Assembly: GCA_903924485.1 (NCBI GenBank)
Contig: CAIYBL010000174.1
Location: 1-40,464 of the forward strand
Reading direction: 5' to 3'
Source of the DNA: an uncultured Actinomycetes bacterium
GTDB taxonomy: Bacteria > Actinomycetota > Actinomycetes > Nanopelagicales > Nanopelagicaceae
Length of the DNA stretch: 40,464 nt
Below, piece after piece: positions 17,975 to 26,787 of this stretch (positions within the stretch are counted from its first letter, which is position 1; every line of letters begins with the position of its first letter). The position numbers were made by a program, and so were the translations under genes. Below the pieces are notes generated by a model that saw nothing but the letters and a program-made list of their open reading frames with translations, did not search any database and was not told the origin of the DNA.

Positions 17975-19489
17975 ATGACATTTGCCTGCGCACATCGAGG
18001 TGACTCCAGTCGTTTTCGTGAGAACACGCTAGTAGCCATTAAGTCGGCTATCGACGCCGGTTCGCAGATTATTGAAATTGATGTACGAATAACTAAAGAT
18101 GGCCACGTTGCCGTTTTGCATGATTCAACCCTTGAACGTTTGTGGGGGATCTCATCTCCCGTGTCGGATCGCAATTGGGATTTTATTGCGAAGTTGGGCG
18201 AAGGTGACGACCGCATCCCGCTACTTAGTGAGGTACTCCCGCTTTTCGTGGGCACAAATTCAACACTTATGATCGACATGGAAGAGGCTGATCCTGCCGC
18301 GTTGTCTTTTGCTGTCACGTCCAAAGGTCCACTTGATCCGTCGCAAATTCGGTGGTGTGGAAATCTTGATGGGATGAAGAAGATTCGCTCTCTTTCCCCT
18401 ATCGCAAAGATTTGGATGCCATGGGATGAAATCACTTTGCCTAGCAAAATTGATATTGGAGATCTTGCCCCGGAATTCATTAATCTGCACTATTCCTTTG
18501 TAACGCGCGCGCGTGTGCAAGAGTTTCATGACATGGGATACCAAGTTTCAATTTGGACCGTCGATGACGAAGCGACAATGCGTTGGGCGCTGGATATTGG
18601 TATTGATTCAATTACAACAAATCAACTTAGCCTTCTTCAGACAATTATTGGCGAAGGAACTACAGAGAGCCAGATAGTTGAAAGATCAATCGGAGAAATT
18701 GATCTAGACAAGGCGATGGTAATTGCCAGAGATTTGGGCAAATGGGCGATCATGGTGGCAAGTTCCATGGATCCAGGTGAGATGACCTTGAAGGAGAACC
18801 CTGCAGACATCGTGACTCGTGTAGATGTCATGATTGAGGCCCATGTTCGGGAAGTAATCGCGACGAATTTTCCTGGGCATAATTTTGTCGGCGAAGAGAT
18901 GGGCGGACAATTTCAAGCAGATACTCCATCGTGGTATTTAGATCCCATTGATGGAACCACTAATTTTGCCAACCGTATGCCGTGGAGTTCATTTTCATTG
19001 GCGTTGGCTTTCAACCGCACACCTCTGGTTGCAGTAGTCATTGATCCATGGCGCAACTCTCTATTTGAGGCACGCGCAGGACGTGGCGCAAAACTCAATG
19101 GTCGCGAAATGAAAGTTGAAGATCAATCAGGTATCGCGAATCCACTCAGTAGCCGTCTTGTTTCCACAGAACTCGCCGCATATCAAGCGTGGCCAGGCAT
19201 GCTGGGTCTTCTCGAAGGCTTGGCTGAAAATTTTTGCACGATGCGAATTATGGGCTCGGGAACTTTAACTCTCACAGGCGTCGCTGCATCACGCGGGGTG
19301 GGTGCGGTGGTTGGACACTTCAGCCCTATTGATCACTTGGCGGCGGTACTTATTGTCCACGAAGCTGGCGGAGCAGTTTGGGATGAAACAGGAAAAGTTA
19401 ACCTCTTTCCCGAAACCGGCGGAGTACTTTGTTCAACTCAAGCCGCGGCTCAGCCCTTATACGAGATTTGGAAGCGAGCAATCTCATAA
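17975..19489 (+). CDS. Bifunctional fusion: glycerophosphodiester phosphodiesterase (N) and inositol monophosphatase family phosphatase (C)
   Basis: One 504-aa ORF. GDPD: AHRGDSSRFRENTL, EIDVRITKDGHVAVLHDSTLERLWG. IMPase: GEEMG, WYLDPIDGTTNFANRMPW, PIDHLAAVLIVHEAGG. Confidence 0.93.
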   Translation: MTFACAHRGDSSRFRENTLVAIKSAIDAGSQIIEIDVRITKDGHVAVLHDSTLERLWGISSPVSDRNWDFIAKLGEGDDRIPLLSEVLPLFVGTNSTLMIDMEEADPAALSFAVTSKGPLDPSQIRWCGNLDGMKKIRSLSPIAKIWMPWDEITLPSKIDIGDLAPEFINLHYSFVTRARVQEFHDMGYQVSIWTVDDEATMRWALDIGIDSITTNQLSLLQTIIGEGTTESQIVERSIGEIDLDKAMVIARDLGKWAIMVASSMDPGEMTLKENPADIVTRVDVMIEAHVREVIATNFPGHNFVGEEMGGQFQADTPSWYLDPIDGTTNFANRMPWSSFSLALAFNRTPLVAVVIDPWRNSLFEARAGRGAKLNGREMKVEDQSGIANPLSSRLVSTELAAYQAWPGMLGLLEGLAENFCTMRIMGSGTLTLTGVAASRGVGAVVGHFSPIDHLAAVLIVHEAGGAVWDETGKVNLFPETGGVLCSTQAAAQPLYEIWKRAIS

Positions 19490-19504
19490 ATGAAAGTAAT
19501 TCTG

Positions 19505-20065
19505 CTATTTAATTTCAGCTAATCTCGCCTTCACCATCGCCTGCAATAGTTTCTCATCAACTGCCCAATCATTGGGTACTCCTATGGTTTTCTTCTTTAC
19601 ATCCAAATCCTTCATCTTTGGTGTGAATTTCGCGAGAACCTCCTTGCTCCATGGTGCCAGGAGGATGTGATTCTTTGCCGCAGATACCCCGAAAACGTAA
19701 TCTTTCCCGATTCGTAACATGGGTTGGTTCCACGCGATCACAAGTTCTAACTCGGGATATTTTGTTGTGATTGTCTTGAAAATAGCGCGGATAGTCTTCG
19801 CTTGTTTGGGGTTAAGCGTCTTGTAGTAGTCCGACGGGGTGTTGAAACGTTGAGTAGATTTCGAGCCACGGGAGTACATGACAACTGCATTTGCGTGGCT
19901 CTGACTAAATCCATGGTTCTCTCGCAGGTATGCGATCTGTTCTGGATATTTTTGATCAGCAATCTCGGCCATGACGTCAAACCAATACGACATAGGCTCG
20001 CCGTATTTCTTTTCAATCAATGGGAAGTGAGCTTCTCGGCTTGGATCCTTTTGATTAGCGACCAT
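19505..20065 (-). CDS. DUF4287/DUF1801-domain protein
   Basis: N-terminal 'YWFDVMAEIADQKYPEQIAYLRENHGFSQSHANAVV' (DUF4287-like) and C-terminal DUF1801-like 'ELELVIAWNQPMLRIGKDYVFGVSAAKNHILLAPWS'; ATG at 20065. Confidence 0.7.
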   Translation of the reverse strand: MVANQKDPSREAHFPLIEKKYGEPMSYWFDVMAEIADQKYPEQIAYLRENHGFSQSHANAVVMYSRGSKSTQRFNTPSDYYKTLNPKQAKTIRAIFKTITTKYPELELVIAWNQPMLRIGKDYVFGVSAAKNHILLAPWSKEVLAKFTPKMKDLDVKKKTIGVPNDWAVDEKLLQAMVKARLAEIK

Positions 20066-20987
20066 CAACGGCCTTTACAATCTGGGCGCTTAGCCATTTA
20101 CGTAATGCGTAAGCATCATCAACAAATTGCCCATGGCCGAAGAACCCGTGGATCATTCCGGGGAATTCCCTCAAGGTGCAGGAAATCCCAGCCTCTTGGA
20201 GTTTTAACGCGTAGATTGCTCCGTCATCACGAAGGACGTCATGCTCTGCTATCGCAATAATGGCGGGGGCAACATTAGTAAAAGAGGTCGCGCGTGCAGG
20301 TACTGCATATCTATTTCCGCGTTGATCCTGCGGTACATATAGATCCCAGGCGCCCATCATGCCGTTTTTCTCTAAACCAAAACCGGTCGCATGCTCTAGA
20401 TACGAATTGGATTCGAAATTCGTATCAATGCATGGGTAGATGAGCATCTGATATGCGAGCTTGACATCACCTGTGTCTGCGGCCTTTAGTGCTGCGGCCG
20501 CCGCAAGATTTCCTCCCGCGCTATCGCCTCCTACGCCAATCTTTGCTGGATCAATACCTAAACGCTCGGCGTTCTTCGCGACCCACAGCAAGCCTGCATA
20601 ACAATCATCAAATGGAATTGGAAAAGGATGCTCGGGTGCCTTTTGATAGTTAACTGCAATCACAGTGAAGCCGGTCTCTGCGCACATATTAGAAAGTTGT
20701 GCTGCATATCGAAGTGGCCAGCTGTAAATCCAACCTCCGCCATGGAAATATACGAGGGCCGGTGATTGTGGTTTAACATTCTTTGGACGGAAGATCACTG
20801 TATGCAAATCCGCCGTAGGGGAGGTGAAATAAGTATGTTCAACGTTGACTTCGGTGGACTCAGGACCTGCGTATGCCAAGTAACCGTGTATATCTGCTCT
20901 TATCTCTTCAAGAGTCGCGTCTTCAGCTAGTGGGTTGTGCACGGCGATGTAGTCGAGATAGGTCCGGGCCTGAGCATGTAACGTCAT
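20055..20987 (-). CDS. Alpha/beta hydrolase, hormone-sensitive-lipase-like (HSL) family
   Basis: HGGGWIYS oxyanion motif, GDSAGGNLAAA nucleophile elbow, MIHGFFG. Confidence 0.93.
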   Translation of the reverse strand: MTLHAQARTYLDYIAVHNPLAEDATLEEIRADIHGYLAYAGPESTEVNVEHTYFTSPTADLHTVIFRPKNVKPQSPALVYFHGGGWIYSWPLRYAAQLSNMCAETGFTVIAVNYQKAPEHPFPIPFDDCYAGLLWVAKNAERLGIDPAKIGVGGDSAGGNLAAAAALKAADTGDVKLAYQMLIYPCIDTNFESNSYLEHATGFGLEKNGMMGAWDLYVPQDQRGNRYAVPARATSFTNVAPAIIAIAEHDVLRDDGAIYALKLQEAGISCTLREFPGMIHGFFGHGQFVDDAYALRKWLSAQIVKAVDGR

Positions 20988-20994
20988 GGCGAAA

Positions 20995-21000
20995 AGAGTA
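20995..21000 (-). promoter_or_regulatory. Candidate leaderless -10 TACTCT for the alpha/beta hydrolase
   Basis: Reverse strand TACTCT then 7 nt to ATG at 20987. Confidence 0.5.
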
Positions 21001-21008
21001 CCTGAACG

Positions 21009-24000
21009 TTAGCGCGTAAAGGCTTCCATCAATAAGGCTTTTGCCTCTTCTTCGTGAACATAGTGATTGCCGGTTGCCGGGCTAGCAGTCGCACGGCGCG
21101 ATACCCGGCGGAGTGTGCGACCATCAAATGTCTCTAAAGTATTGAGACCGATATACGGCCATGGCCCTTGGTTGGCAGGTTCGTCTTGAACCCAAAGGAG
21201 ATTTGCATTGGGATGCTTGCTTGCCTCCTCGGCCAATTCGCGTGCAGGAAGTGGATAGATCTGTTCTACCCGAATGATTGCAGTCGAATCTTCTCCAAGC
21301 CGTTTACGTTCAGCGATGAGATCGTAGTAAACACGCCCAGAGCAGAAGATCACCCGCGATGCATTTGTTACAGAATCATCTGTGATTACAGGCTGGAAAT
21401 GACCGCTGGTGAAGTCGTTGAGGGACGAAGATGCAGCCTTCATACGCAACATCGATTTAGGAGTGAAGACAATCAGCGGGCGTTGCGCAGGATTCTTCGC
21501 GTGCCAGCGAAGCAGATGAAAATATGAAGCAGGTGTCGACGGCTGAGCCACGGTCATGTTTCCTTCGGCGCTTTGAGAAAGGTATCGCTCGATTCGCGCG
21601 GATGAATGGTCCGGACCTTGGCCTTCGTAACCGTGAGGAAGTAGAAGTACTACGCCAGAGCGCTCACCCCATTTTTGCAATGACGTGGCCACAAATTCAT
21701 CAACAATAGTTTGCGCACCATTTCCGAAGTCACCGAACTGTGCCTCCCACATAACGAGTGCTTCAGGGCGAGCCACGGAGTAGCCATATTCAAATCCCAT
21801 TGCTGCATATTCAGAGAGAAGTGAATCGATTACGAAGAATTGATTCTCGTCAGAAATTAAGCCGCGAAGTGGTGTCCATTCATTTCCATTTATCTTGTCG
21901 ATAATCACCGCGTGGCGATTGCTGAAAGTGCCACGACGAGAATCTTGACCGGCAAGACGAATCGGCTTGCCTTCCAAGAGGAGGGAGCCGAACGCAAGAG
22001 TTTCGCCCATAGACCAATCGATGCTTGCCTCATTGAGCATCTCAACGCGCTTTGCCAACTGTGGTGTGAGCTTTGGGTGAACGCTAAATCCTTCAGGGAC
22101 ATCTATTTGTGTTTGTGCAATCCGGCTAGCCGTTGCCTCATCGATACTGGTCACAACGCTAGAAGGAGATGCTACATCTGGAACATCAGGGTGGAGAACT
22201 TCCTCGGGCTGAAGATTGTGTACGGCAGCGAAAACAGCCTCTAATTGAGCCTGATAATCGCGGGCGACTTCTTCGGCTTCCTCAAGGGTGATTTCTTTTC
22301 GCCCTATGAGGGCTTCCGTGTAAAGAGTACGAGTGGATCGCTTTGCATCTATGAGTTTGTACATTAAAGGTTGTGTAAAGCTCGGCTCGTCGCCTTCGTT
22401 GTGTCCACGGCGGCGATAGCAGAGCATGTCGATAACTACATCTTTGTTAAATTTTTGGCGGTATTCATATGCCAGGCGCGCAACACGCACACATGCTTCA
22501 GGATCGTCACCGTTGACATGGAAGACAGGTGCCGAAATAGTCTTTGCCACATCGGTTGCATATGTAGATGAACGCGATGCTATTGGTGAAGTTGTGAAAC
22601 CCACTTGATTGTTAACGATGATGTGAATCGTTCCACCGGTACGATATCCTCGCAAAAGTGAAAGATTCAGAGTCTCAACAACAACGCCTTGTCCTGCGAA
22701 AGCGGCGTCTCCGTGAAGGAGAATTGGCAAAATAGAGAAAGCATCTCGCTTGTTCATGCGATCCTGCTTTGCGCGAACGACTCCTTCTAGAACTGGGTTA
22801 ACAGCTTCTAGGTGTGAAGGGTTGGCTGCAAGATAGATCTTCGTTTTTGCGCCGGATTCAGAAGTAAATACTCCTTCTGTTCCCAGGTGATATTTAACAT
22901 CGCCCGTTCCAGCAACAGCGTTCTTTGCGTAGAAACCTTCAAACTCCTGGAAAATTTGCCCGTATGACTTACCTGCAATATTGGCTAGGACGTTGAGACG
23001 GCCACGGTGAGGCATTCCGATACACACTTCGTCCATCCCGCTTTCGGCGGCAGCGGAAATAACAGCGTCTAGCAATGGAATAACTGTTTCTCCACCTTCA
23101 AGCGAGAAACGCTTCTGTCCAACATATTTAGTCTGCAAGAAAGCCTCAAAAGCTTCAGCGCCATTGAGTTTGTGCAGGATGCGAAGATGTTCTTCACGCG
23201 GAAACTTCTGTGGTCCAATTTCAACATGCTCTTGGATCCATGTACGTTCAACGGGATCTTGGATATACATGTATTCCACGCCGACAGAGCGGCAGTAGGA
23301 GTCACGAAGAATTCCTAGAATCTTGCGCAGTTTCATAAATGACTGTCCACCGAATCCGCCCGTAGCGAATTCACGATCTAGATCCCATAGAGTCAATCCA
23401 TGGGTCACGACATCCAGGTCTGGATGTGAACGTTGCTTGTACTCAAGTGGGTCAATGTCAGCCATTAAGTGGCCAAATGTGCGATAGGCGTGGATTAATT
23501 GTTGAACTCGAGCAGTCTTATTAATTTCCTCATCATGGGCAAATTCAATATCAGCAACCCAACGAATTGGCTGATAAGGAATACGCAGGGCTGCAAAGAT
23601 TTCCTCATAGAAGCTCTCGGCCCCAAGGAGAAGTTCATGAATTCTTCGAAGGAAGTCGCCCGATTGCGCTCCTTGAATAATGCGATGGTCGTAAGTGCTG
23701 GTCAAAGTAACGACCTTGCTAACGGCCAGGCGAGCCAATGTCTCTTCGCTTGCGCCTTGAAATTCCGCTGGATAATCCAGTGAACCAACTCCGAGAATCA
23801 TCGCCTGACCAACTACAAGGCGCGGAACGGAGTGAACAGTTCCGATAGTTCCGGGATTTGTAAGCGAGACAGTGGTTCCGGCGTAATCATCAACGGTCAA
23901 AGTTCCTGTGCGCGCTTTATGTACCGTCTCTTCGTAAGTGGCCCAAAATTGTCCGAAATCTAAATCTTCACAACCTTTGATTGATGGAACCAGTAGCTGA

Positions 24001-24683
24001 CGTGTTCCATCTGGTTTGGCCAGGTCAATTGCGATTCCTAGATTGATGTGATCAGGGTGAGCCACGGCTGGCTTGCCATCAAGCTGGGTATAAAAAGAGT
24101 TCATTTCTGGCATGGCACGTAGTGCTTTGATCATGGCATATGCAATTAAGTGAGTGAATGAAACTTTTCCACCCCGTGCGCGCTTGAGGTGATTGTTAAT
24201 CACAATCCGGTTATCAATAAGAAGTTTGGCGGGAATTACTCGCACACTTGTAGCTGTTGGTACAGAAAGCGAAGCTTCCATACTTTGCACTACGCGTCCT
24301 GCAACTCCTCGTAGATTTTCAACTGCTGCTGCAGAAGGTGTTTCTAATACTGGAATGGGTTTTACTACTGGATCAGCGGGTGTTGGCGTAGCGATAATTG
24401 GAGATTGACGAACTACCGCTTGTGGGACAACTGGTTGCGCAGCAACTGGCGCCACTGGCTGCGCGACTGGAATTACAGGCGCGGTCTGAGCAGATTTTGG
24501 TGTGGGAGGGACGCCGCCACGTGGAGCACTTGATGGAGTTTTAGCGCCTGTAGTTTTTGTTGTAGCAAAGAGTTCGGCCCAAGCAGCGTCAACAGAATTC
24601 GGGTCTTGCAAATACCGCTCGTACATTTCATCAACGAGCCAGTCGTTTGCTCCGAATTGATCTCCGAATTGATCGCCAACCAC
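21009..24683 (-). CDS. kgd: Multifunctional 2-oxoglutarate dehydrogenase E1 / E2 (Kgd/OdhA type)
   Basis: 1224 aa; N-terminal E1o segment, Pro/Ala/Val linker, E2-type acyltransferase domain (YDHRIIQGAQSGDFLRRI), E1 domain (PHRGRLNVLANI, HGDAAFAGQGVV, GQDSRRGTFSNRH). GTG start with AAGGAG SD. Confidence 0.96.
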   Translation of the reverse strand: MVGDQFGDQFGANDWLVDEMYERYLQDPNSVDAAWAELFATTKTTGAKTPSSAPRGGVPPTPKSAQTAPVIPVAQPVAPVAAQPVVPQAVVRQSPIIATPTPADPVVKPIPVLETPSAAAVENLRGVAGRVVQSMEASLSVPTATSVRVIPAKLLIDNRIVINNHLKRARGGKVSFTHLIAYAMIKALRAMPEMNSFYTQLDGKPAVAHPDHINLGIAIDLAKPDGTRQLLVPSIKGCEDLDFGQFWATYEETVHKARTGTLTVDDYAGTTVSLTNPGTIGTVHSVPRLVVGQAMILGVGSLDYPAEFQGASEETLARLAVSKVVTLTSTYDHRIIQGAQSGDFLRRIHELLLGAESFYEEIFAALRIPYQPIRWVADIEFAHDEEINKTARVQQLIHAYRTFGHLMADIDPLEYKQRSHPDLDVVTHGLTLWDLDREFATGGFGGQSFMKLRKILGILRDSYCRSVGVEYMYIQDPVERTWIQEHVEIGPQKFPREEHLRILHKLNGAEAFEAFLQTKYVGQKRFSLEGGETVIPLLDAVISAAAESGMDEVCIGMPHRGRLNVLANIAGKSYGQIFQEFEGFYAKNAVAGTGDVKYHLGTEGVFTSESGAKTKIYLAANPSHLEAVNPVLEGVVRAKQDRMNKRDAFSILPILLHGDAAFAGQGVVVETLNLSLLRGYRTGGTIHIIVNNQVGFTTSPIASRSSTYATDVAKTISAPVFHVNGDDPEACVRVARLAYEYRQKFNKDVVIDMLCYRRRGHNEGDEPSFTQPLMYKLIDAKRSTRTLYTEALIGRKEITLEEAEEVARDYQAQLEAVFAAVHNLQPEEVLHPDVPDVASPSSVVTSIDEATASRIAQTQIDVPEGFSVHPKLTPQLAKRVEMLNEASIDWSMGETLAFGSLLLEGKPIRLAGQDSRRGTFSNRHAVIIDKINGNEWTPLRGLISDENQFFVIDSLLSEYAAMGFEYGYSVARPEALVMWEAQFGDFGNGAQTIVDEFVATSLQKWGERSGVVLLLPHGYEGQGPDHSSARIERYLSQSAEGNMTVAQPSTPASYFHLLRWHAKNPAQRPLIVFTPKSMLRMKAASSSLNDFTSGHFQPVITDDSVTNASRVIFCSGRVYYDLIAERKRLGEDSTAIIRVEQIYPLPARELAEEASKHPNANLLWVQDEPANQGPWPYIGLNTLETFDGRTLRRVSRRATASPATGNHYVHEEEAKALLMEAFTR

Positions 24684-24811
24684 AGGCGGACTCCTTCGTC
24701 ATTCACTGTTGGGACTTAACTAAGCCCCCGTAGCCTACCGATCACCATAGGGACGAGAAACTTGTAATGACGAGCCAGCAAGGGATATAGAACACAAATG
24801 AGGTGCTGGGA

Positions 24812-25177
24812 CTACTCCGGCACGATGGAAATCGAGATCACAAGCGTGATGAGTGCAAGAAGAGCTAAGGGAACTGCCATGACCCAGAAATGCGCCGAGA
24901 TCTGAAAGTAGGCAACGCCTAACGCGATGAGATTGGCGAGCACGGCTGGGGCTCGTCCATAGTTTTTTGCCGTACTAAATCCATGTGCGGCTCCGAGGAG
25001 GCCTGCGCCTCCCAGCACCGCAAAGACGATCACGCCAATAAGAGCGCCCAGCGCCTCAACCTTTGACGTTAAACCCTTAATCACCAGAAATGTTCCTAGG
25101 GCAAGCACGATGGATGCTTCGACTTTCAGCAGGGTTGCCGCGATCGTACGACGACGTTCGACGTTGGGAAACTTCAT
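24812..25177 (-). CDS. Small hypothetical membrane protein (about 4 TM)
   Basis: 121-aa hydrophobic ORF; leaderless -10 TACCCT (rc of 25184-25189) 6 nt before the ATG. Confidence 0.65.
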   Translation of the reverse strand: MKFPNVERRRTIAATLLKVEASIVLALGTFLVIKGLTSKVEALGALIGVIVFAVLGGAGLLGAAHGFSTAKNYGRAPAVLANLIALGVAYFQISAHFWVMAVPLALLALITLVISISIVPE

Positions 25178-25183
25178 GGATGA

Positions 25184-25189
25184 AGGGTA
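25184..25189 (-). promoter_or_regulatory. Candidate leaderless -10 TACCCT
   Basis: Reverse strand TACCCT then 6 nt to ATG at 25177. Confidence 0.5.
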
Positions 25190-25225
25190 GCAACAAGGTG
25201 CCCCTTCAAAAGAAAGCTGGGATAA

Positions 25226-25666
25226 GTGTTTTCACATGATGGTCTTAAAGATGTCCTAACCCATTTGGCAGCTCCTCCTTTGTTCTATGAAGAACTTCGC
25301 AGAGAAGTTTCGCGCATGGAGAGAAATGGCGAACGCTTTGCTATCTTGCGTTTGATTTTGGAGGTTGAATTTCACTCGGACGTTCATGTCCTAAATTTCT
25401 CTGAAATCTTAGTTCGCGCATCACGAGGAGAGGAGTTAATTGCCAGACTTGGAGAGTATGAATTTGCAATTCTGGTACGAGGAAACCATTTGGCTGCTGC
25501 AAATCTCTTAGATCGAATAATTGGAAAAGCAGAGAACCAGGATCCACGTCCAAGATTTCAAAATTCCTGCATATCTTCTCAAGCAGGAGAGAGCGCCTTG
25601 GAGTTGCTCAATCGTCTTGATAGCGTCGCGCTCGCACCCGCAATTAGTGAGCCTTTACTTACTTAA
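25226..25666 (+). CDS. Degenerate GGDEF-domain-like protein (probably catalytically inactive)
   Basis: 'KDVLTHLAAPPLFYEELRREVSRMERNGERFAILRLILE' resembles 'DxLTGLPNRRxFxxxLxxxxxRxxR'; signature 'RLGEYEFAILVRG' in place of 'RxGGDEFxxLLxG'. Confidence 0.5.
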   Translation: MFSHDGLKDVLTHLAAPPLFYEELRREVSRMERNGERFAILRLILEVEFHSDVHVLNFSEILVRASRGEELIARLGEYEFAILVRGNHLAAANLLDRIIGKAENQDPRPRFQNSCISSQAGESALELLNRLDSVALAPAISEPLLT

Positions 25667-25734
25667 TGTAGATATTTCTCCCTGATCGGCATTGGATAAA
25701 AGGGGAGAAGATTCTCCAGCATCAACCTCACTTC

Positions 25735-25740
25735 TAGAGT
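25735..25740 (+). promoter_or_regulatory. Candidate leaderless -10 TAGAGT for cpaF
   Basis: TAGAGT then 6 nt (CGCCCC) to ATG 25747. Confidence 0.5.
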
Positions 25741-25746
25741 CGCCCC

Positions 25747-26787
25747 ATGATAGAGACTAATCTTGAAATGACTTTTGGTCCGCTTGCGCCGTACATGCTT
25801 GACAACGAGATTGAAGAAATTTGGATCAACTCTCCTGAACGAATCTTCATCGCGCGTGCAGGAAAGAACGAATTAACCAACCTATTGCTCACCTCCGATG
25901 ATGTCCGAAACATCGTGGATCGAGCGCTGATGTGGAGTGGGCGACGGCTAGACCTATCTCACCCATTTGTCGATGCCCGGCTGCCTGATGGAAGTCGTCT
26001 TCACGTTGCTATTCCCGAAATCACCCCAGAACATTGGGCAATAAATATTCGCAAGCATCTACACCGCAGTCTCTCCCTTAAAGATCTGGCGAGCCGAGAT
26101 GCAATGACGCAAGAGATGGCGGCTCTTCTTGGGAAATGCGTGAAAGCCGGACTCAATATTCTTGTTAGTGGAGCAACTCAGGCAGGAAAGACAACCCTGC
26201 TCAACGCTCTCGTCTCAGCGATACCCGTTCAAGAACGTGTAATCACGATTGAAGAAGTCTTCGAATTGAAACCCAATTTGCCAGATGTGGTCAGCCTTCA
26301 AACTCGCGCTGCAAACTTACAAGGCGAAGGTGAGATCCCGCTTCGCCGACTCATTAAGGAATCCCTCCGCATGCGACCATCGAGAATTATTGTTGGCGAA
26401 GTTCGTGAGGCCGAAGCCCTTGATCTACTCATTGCTCTCAATTCTGGACTTCCCGGCATGGGAACGATTCACGCAAACTCCACTCGAGATGCAATCGTAA
26501 AACTTCAGACTTTGCCGTTATTGGCGGGGGAGAATATCTCACAGAAATTTATCGCTCCAACTGTTGCGGTCGCGATTGATCTGGTCATTCAAGTAGCACT
26601 TGATTCGCATGGAGCCAGGCGAATCACAGAAATTTCCACTGTGACGGGACGAGTGGAAAATGATCGCATCGAAGTAGAAAGTCTATGGAGCTGGAACGGC
26701 AAGGAGTATGAGCGGGGCCTCGGGGCTTTGCCTCATCCCGAGAAGTTCTCAATCGCAGGCCTACAATCCGATAATTGGTGGCTTTGA
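25747..26787 (+). CDS. cpaF: CpaF/TadA-type secretion ATPase
   Basis: GATQAGKTTLLN Walker A, RLIKESLRMRPSRIIVGEVREAEALDLLIALNSGLPGMGTIHANS; 346 aa. Confidence 0.94.
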   Translation: MIETNLEMTFGPLAPYMLDNEIEEIWINSPERIFIARAGKNELTNLLLTSDDVRNIVDRALMWSGRRLDLSHPFVDARLPDGSRLHVAIPEITPEHWAINIRKHLHRSLSLKDLASRDAMTQEMAALLGKCVKAGLNILVSGATQAGKTTLLNALVSAIPVQERVITIEEVFELKPNLPDVVSLQTRAANLQGEGEIPLRRLIKESLRMRPSRIIVGEVREAEALDLLIALNSGLPGMGTIHANSTRDAIVKLQTLPLLAGENISQKFIAPTVAVAIDLVIQVALDSHGARRITEISTVTGRVENDRIEVESLWSWNGKEYERGLGALPHPEKFSIAGLQSDNWWL

